Below, one piece after another: positions 60,676-64,000 of a DNA stretch of 64,000 nucleotides (its first letter is position 1; every line of letters begins with the position of its first letter). Made by a program: the position numbers and the translations under genes. Origin of the DNA: Actinomadura mexicana (GTDB lineage Bacteria > Actinomycetota > Actinomycetes > Streptosporangiales > Streptosporangiaceae); assembly GCF_900188105.1 (NCBI RefSeq), contig NZ_FZNP01000023.1, positions 31,907 to 95,906 on the forward strand, in the 5' to 3' direction. The notes under the pieces are model-generated. The model saw only the letters and a list, made by a program, of their open reading frames with translations. It was not told the origin of the DNA and made no database searches.

Positions 60676-62247
60676 TTACCCTGCGTGTTGGCCGCGCCGG
60701 TTGCGGTGGTCCGCGAACGAGATCACGTTGGTGGCGTCGGACCGTCTCGGCTGGGGTCGGCGAGGGACGACCGCGGCCACCGCCTCGGCCGCTGCACGGG
60801 ACACCTCTGGAAGTACCGAGGTGTAGGTGTCGGCGGTGAACGAGTGGCGGGCGTGGCCGAGCGTCTCGCTGATCACTTTCATGTTGACGTTGCCGAGCAG
60901 GGCGAGCGTCGCGGCTCCGTGCCGGAGATCGTGAAAGCGGATCGGCGGCAGCGGCTCACCTCCCGTCGCCACCTGGACGGTGCGGACAGAGATCCGGTGG
61001 TGACGGGCGATCCTGTCGATGGACCAGCCCTCGACGGAGTGCTTGTCCTGGACGAGTCCGTACTTCTTGATCAGGTCCTCGAACCGTGTGGAGATCCACT
61101 GGGGACGCAGCCGTGCCCCGTCCTCGCGGGTGAAGACCCGTCCGGAGTCCACCCACACCTCGGGGCCGGCGGCGGATCTTTCACGTTCCTGGACGACCCG
61201 CCAGTCCAGCAGTACCGAGATGGTCGCCTCGTCCAGCGCCACGGTGCGCTCGCCGGCCTCGGACTTGGTGTCGTCGTACTCGTCGGCCTGGCTCTCGGAG
61301 CCAGGACGCGTCTCGCGGACGGTCAGCGTGCCCGTGCCCTGGAGGTCGGTGTCCGCCCAGGCCAGTCCTGCGACCTCGGCTCGACGCAGCCCGCGGAAGG
61401 CGACCAGGTGGAAGAGGGCGTACAACCGCTCGTCCGTGATGAAGTCGAGGAAGGCGCCCGTCTGGGCGGGCGTCCAGACCATCACCGGGCCGGGCACCTT
61501 GCCGGTCTCCTGCCACCGCTGGACGCGTTCGGTCGTCCAGACGAGCGGCTTCGCCCGCCTTCCCCTGACGCGAGGTGTTTCTACGTGCGCGATCGGGTTC
61601 TCCCTCAGGCGCTTGGACTTCACCGCCCAGTTGAGCGCCGAGAGCAGAACCGCATGGATCTTCCTCACCCTCGTCGGGGAGATGGGCTTGGTCTGCTTGC
61701 GGCGGGGAGCCTCTCCGAGCTTGAGCTGTCGCGTTGAGTACGCGCGGACTTCAAGCAGGCGCCGGAGCATCTCGCTCGGCTTCGCCCCCTCGGGGAGAGG
61801 GCGGTTGATCTGCATGATCGCCTCGTTCAGGGCGACCACGTGCTTGTCCCTGAGGTCGACCAGCTTGAGGTGTCCCAGGCCGGGCACCAGGTAGAGCTGG
61901 ACGATCTCCGTGTAGTCCGCGAACGTCGAGGTGGACAGGCTCTCCTTCTTGGCCGGAAGCCAGATCGTCTCCAGGTACGCGCCCGTCTTCAGGCTCCGAT
62001 CCAGCTGCCGTCCATGGATCTCGAACTTGGCCAGTTCTTCCGTGAGTGCTTGCTGCGCCGCCTTCTTGGTCTTGAATGGCCCGACGGTCGGCTGTCTTCG
62101 TCGGCCGCTGCTTCCTGCGGGTGCGTCGTAGCGCGCCCACCATGCTCCGTGGTCGCGGTTGACCAGCTTCGGGCACTTGCCCGCGGGATATTTCTCGCCG
62201 GTCTCGGGATTGCGGCAACCGCAGCGCTTGTAGGTCGTGCCTCGCAT
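60676..62247 (-). CDS. int: Tyrosine recombinase (site-specific integrase) with HTH-like insertion
   Basis: A 523-residue AICE-type integrase. The N-terminus resembles pSAM2-like integrases (KRCGCRNPETGEKYPAGKCP). The core-binding domain is at ~85-185. Catalytic residues: Arg in FRGLRRAEVAGL (~282), H-x2-R in RFHDLRHGAATLALLG (~440) and the Tyr nucleophile in HSFTADTYTSV (~474). Between KKYGL and LPPIRFHDLRHG there is an extra segment (~400-430) that reads like a helix-turn-helix (GWSIDRIARHHRISVRTVQ). GGAG precedes ATG 62247. It should integrate the element at the tRNA-Ser 3' end; excision needs the downstream xis-like gene. Confidence 0.93.
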   Translation of the reverse strand: MRGTTYKRCGCRNPETGEKYPAGKCPKLVNRDHGAWWARYDAPAGSSGRRRQPTVGPFKTKKAAQQALTEELAKFEIHGRQLDRSLKTGAYLETIWLPAKKESLSTSTFADYTEIVQLYLVPGLGHLKLVDLRDKHVVALNEAIMQINRPLPEGAKPSEMLRRLLEVRAYSTRQLKLGEAPRRKQTKPISPTRVRKIHAVLLSALNWAVKSKRLRENPIAHVETPRVRGRRAKPLVWTTERVQRWQETGKVPGPVMVWTPAQTGAFLDFITDERLYALFHLVAFRGLRRAEVAGLAWADTDLQGTGTLTVRETRPGSESQADEYDDTKSEAGERTVALDEATISVLLDWRVVQERERSAAGPEVWVDSGRVFTREDGARLRPQWISTRFEDLIKKYGLVQDKHSVEGWSIDRIARHHRISVRTVQVATGGEPLPPIRFHDLRHGAATLALLGNVNMKVISETLGHARHSFTADTYTSVLPEVSRAAAEAVAAVVPRRPQPRRSDATNVISFADHRNRRGQHAG

Positions 62248-62267
62248 GTTTTCTTCTCCGGGAACGA

Positions 62268-62531
62268 TTACTTCGTGGTGTCGGGGGTTGCGAGACGGCT
62301 CTGCGGGAGTTGCTCTACTCGTGAGGCCGTTTCCCAGTCGGACACCACTCGAATTGCGTCGAGCTCCTCGTCGATCTCGGTGAGCGTCAGGCCGACGTCA
62401 GGGGCTTCACAGAACGCTTCGTGCCGGACAGCGAGGCCCTCGATCGCCTCACGGGCAGAGGGTGGCGGGAGGTCCCAGGGCACGGAATCGAGGTAGTGGC
62501 GTTCTGCTTCCGCTCGCTCACGGCGAGTCAA
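62268..62531 (-). CDS. Small hypothetical protein of the integrated element
   Basis: An 87-residue acidic protein (ERHYLDSVPWDLPPPSAREA, TLTEIDEELDAIRVVSDWE), 20 bp upstream of the integrase gene. The start is uncertain: the frame opens with TTG 62531 and no Shine-Dalgarno; an internal GTG near the SVPWDL segment is possible. Actinobacterial integrative elements often carry a small acidic ORF between xis and int. I cannot assign a function. Confidence 0.45.
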   Translation of the reverse strand: MTRRERAEAERHYLDSVPWDLPPPSAREAIEGLAVRHEAFCEAPDVGLTLTEIDEELDAIRVVSDWETASRVEQLPQSRLATPDTTK

Positions 62532-62703
62532 CTACAACCGGGTAGATCTTTTCAAGTAGAGCCTTGAAGGTTGAACACCGAGGTCAGACGCCCTGCACCG
62601 GCATGCCGAGCTTCGTCGCCATCCCGGTGCCGAGCGTCTCTCTCCGACATGCCAGCCGCCCGTGCTTCATCCGGAATCGGCGAGCAAGCCGGCTCCTGAG
62701 GGA

Positions 62704-62904
62704 CTACGTGACGCCGAGCAGCCTGCGGAGTTCCGCGGTCGGCACGCGGTAGGTGGTGCCGACTCGGATGATGCGGCAGGGGAAGTCGCCACGCTTCGCC
62801 AGCTCGTAGGCGTACGTACGAGAGAGTCCAAGTGCGCGAGCGGCGGTCATGATGCTGACGACCGTGGGGAGAGTGTCGAGGTCTTTGTGGTGCATGGTCT
62901 GCAT
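62704..62904 (-). CDS. xis: Excisionase-like helix-turn-helix protein
   Basis: A 66-residue MerR/excisionase-type HTH protein (SIMTAARALGLSRTYAYELAKRG, then RVGTTYRVPTAELRRLLG). The recognition helix S-R-T-Y-A-Y-E-L and the wing RVGTTYRVP are characteristic of the helix_turn_helix_17/Xis family. ATG 62904 follows GGAGG at 7 nt spacing. It lies upstream of int on the same strand and should direct excision of the element from tRNA-Ser. Confidence 0.85.
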   Translation of the reverse strand: MQTMHHKDLDTLPTVVSIMTAARALGLSRTYAYELAKRGDFPCRIIRVGTTYRVPTAELRRLLGVT

Positions 62905-62964
62905 TCGGATGCCTCCGTGTCTTGGTGTGTGGAGGTGGGGTGATGCTTCGCCATGGCGAACTTG

Positions 62965-63918
62965 TTAGCGGCGCTGGCGGCTTGGGTGAGTTGGTGCCGT
63001 GGGGCCGGTCGGTGCGGGGCGACTGGAGGCCGTGGGTGGCAGCGGAGCCCACGGGTTGGGAAACGCGGCCATGGCGAGACGCGCTTGTGAGGGCATGGCT
63101 GCCTGTGCGGATTGAAGTGGAGCGTTGTCGCGGTCGGCGGGTTTTGCTGCGCGGACCTGGGCGGTGGCTTTTCGGGCGGCGTCGGCTTGGGCTTGGCGGT
63201 GCTGGAGTCGGCGGAGCTCAGCGATGGTGTCGAGCAGGTTGATGAGGTTGGAAATCAGCAGCATCGCTGACACCGCCGTCCGGTCCATGGCCCCGGTTAG
63301 CGCAAGGAGCCGGGCTGTGCTCCGCAAGGCGTTGCCAGCAGGAGTGGGGCGAGGAAGACGCCCGTAGGGTGCACGTGCGGCGCGGTCGTAGGTGTCGGCC
63401 GCGCGGCGGAGGTGGTGGTTGCCGGTTGATTGGGCAGCCGCGTGGAGGGCGTCGGACGCAGCCCAGCAGGCGTCCTGGGCTGCGTGTGGATTGGTAGCCA
63501 GGTCGCGCCGGAGATGAGCGGTGGCGTGGGCAGCGGCACGGGCGGCGTCATCGTAGAAGGCCTGCCGTTCCTCGACAGTGAGGTCGTCGTCGATCGTTGG
63601 CGCGGGGCCGGTGGCGGGCGAGGTCCAGCGTTGCTGGAGGCGCGTCAGTGAGAGGTCATCTGCGAGGCGGCTTCCCGCGTGCCAGGTCGGTTCTTCGTCA
63701 CCGTGGTCGGTGGGGAACGCGACGGCGTAGCCGGTGATCTGGGGAGGCAAGTACTGGCTGTAGCGCGCCTTGACCAGGAGGCCGGAATCCTGGAGGCGGT
63801 CAAGGAACTCGGCGGTCGTCCGGGCTTCGTCCGCGGCGCGGCGGACGGTCGTCCGCAGCACGGCCCGCTTCGTCCGCTCGGACAGGTGCCGTCCGTCCAG
63901 CGGACCGGTAGGTGTCAA
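62965..63918 (-). CDS. Relaxase C-terminal-like mobilisation protein (possibly split gene)
   Basis: A ~317-residue frame. The N-terminal part (HLSERTKRAVLRTTVRRAADEARTTAEFLDRL, GLLVKARYSQYLPPQITGYAVAFP, SRLADDLSLTRLQQRW) matches the region that follows the catalytic domain in actinobacterial mobilisation relaxases. The rest is Ala/Arg-rich helical sequence (ISNLINLLDTIAELRRLQHRQ) and a Pro/Ser tail. The HUH/relaxase catalytic domain is not in this frame. The only start is TTG 63918 without a ribosome site, 28 bp after an in-frame TAA. Either the relaxase is encoded as two proteins or it has been truncated. Confidence 0.6.
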   Translation of the reverse strand: MTPTGPLDGRHLSERTKRAVLRTTVRRAADEARTTAEFLDRLQDSGLLVKARYSQYLPPQITGYAVAFPTDHGDEEPTWHAGSRLADDLSLTRLQQRWTSPATGPAPTIDDDLTVEERQAFYDDAARAAAHATAHLRRDLATNPHAAQDACWAASDALHAAAQSTGNHHLRRAADTYDRAARAPYGRLPRPTPAGNALRSTARLLALTGAMDRTAVSAMLLISNLINLLDTIAELRRLQHRQAQADAARKATAQVRAAKPADRDNAPLQSAQAAMPSQARLAMAAFPNPWAPLPPTASSRPAPTGPTAPTHPSRQRR

Positions 63919-63945
63919 GTCAAACGAGACAGGGGCAAGTGATCG

Positions 63946-64000
63946 TTAGGCGGCGCGTTTCTCCTGGTCAGGACTGGTCTGGTCGGTGGTGTCTTCGTCG
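63946..64000 (-). CDS. C-terminal end of an element gene (truncated by window edge)
   Basis: The last 17 codons of a minus-strand frame ending ...TSPDQEKRAA at TAA 63946-63948. It is in the same frame as the following relaxase-like gene. It may be the C-terminus of the missing relaxase N-terminal half or of another mobilisation gene; too short to identify. Confidence 0.4.
   Translation of the reverse strand, partial: DEDTTDQTSPDQEKRAA

Larger units (their letters stand above)
60511..64000. mobile_element. Left end of an integrative element at tRNA-Ser (AICE/IME-like)
   Basis: To the right of tRNA-Ser(GCT) all genes lie on the minus strand and are mobile-element types: tyrosine integrase, small hypothetical protein, excisionase-like HTH, and the C-terminal half of a relaxase. 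Codon use is less GC-extreme than the backbone, as seen in the Lys/Ile content of the integrase. The left attachment site should lie at the 3' end of the tRNA. attR and the rest of the element are outside the window, so its length and conjugation genes are unknown. Confidence 0.75.

Noticed and set aside
62552..63052. A 166-residue minus-strand frame overlapping the xis gene
   Set aside because: Arg/His/Pro-biased shadow of the xis gene and relaxase-like gene frames.

Overview
The window is 64 kb of very GC-rich actinobacterial chromosome with strong third-position GC bias, many GTG starts, ATGA-type stop/start overlaps and actinobacterial families (LtrA, DUF3151, DUF1707, PknG/GlnX/GlnH, PknG-type rubredoxin kinase, AICE-type integrase). 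It looks like a filamentous actinomycete, most likely Streptosporangiales (Thermomonosporaceae/Actinomadura-like). That placement is inferred from gene content and is not proven. Up to about 60.4 kb it is chromosomal backbone. From 60.5 kb to the right edge it is an integrated element.

Layout. 0-12 kb: an ECF sigma factor fused to its own zinc-finger/membrane module, an NYN-domain protein, a TPR protein, pyrE, a DedA protein, class II fructose-bisphosphate aldolase, an HxlR regulator, AhpD-like and DinB/MDMPI-like enzymes and a GNAT. 12-21 kb: purine biosynthesis (purA, purD, purB) with an LtrA membrane protein embedded between purD and purB, a glycerophosphodiesterase flanked by a large inverted repeat, and corA behind a proline-rich leader ORF. 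21-31 kb: a MurA enolpyruvyl transferase, an unusual large regulator, a Pat/HisC2 aminotransferase, an NrtR-like Nudix regulator, flotillin with an NfeD-like stub, an acyltransferase and a STAS protein.

31-40.6 kb (minus strand) is a tightly coupled seven-gene operon: a helical protein, PknG, PP2C phosphatase, VWA, FHA, GlnX and GlnH. It reads as a complete extracellular amino-acid sensing and Ser/Thr phospho-signalling unit. 40.9-50.9 kb: two overlapping CNNM/CBS transporters, a CDF cation exporter, a 926-residue protein that looks like a dead SF1 helicase split by a long coiled coil, small membrane proteins, a HAD phosphatase and RecQ. 51-60 kb: a two-component system beside a small secreted protein, an epoxide-hydrolase-like/SDR pair, an acetate-uptake protein, an MFS/HxlR divergent pair with visible operators, two decayed genes, tRNA-Arg(ACG) and a lipoprotein.

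60.4-64 kb: tRNA-Ser(GCT) followed by a tyrosine integrase, an excisionase-like HTH and the C-terminal half of a relaxase. This is the left end of an integrative and mobilisable element that continues past the window.

The most interesting items are the inverted-repeat 3'-UTR elements with a compensatory base-pair change, the corA leader peptide, the PknG/PP2C/VWA/FHA/GlnX/GlnH operon, the helicase-like coiled-coil pseudoenzyme, and an HTH-like insertion inside the integrase catalytic domain. All coordinates and motifs were read by eye; no database search was run.
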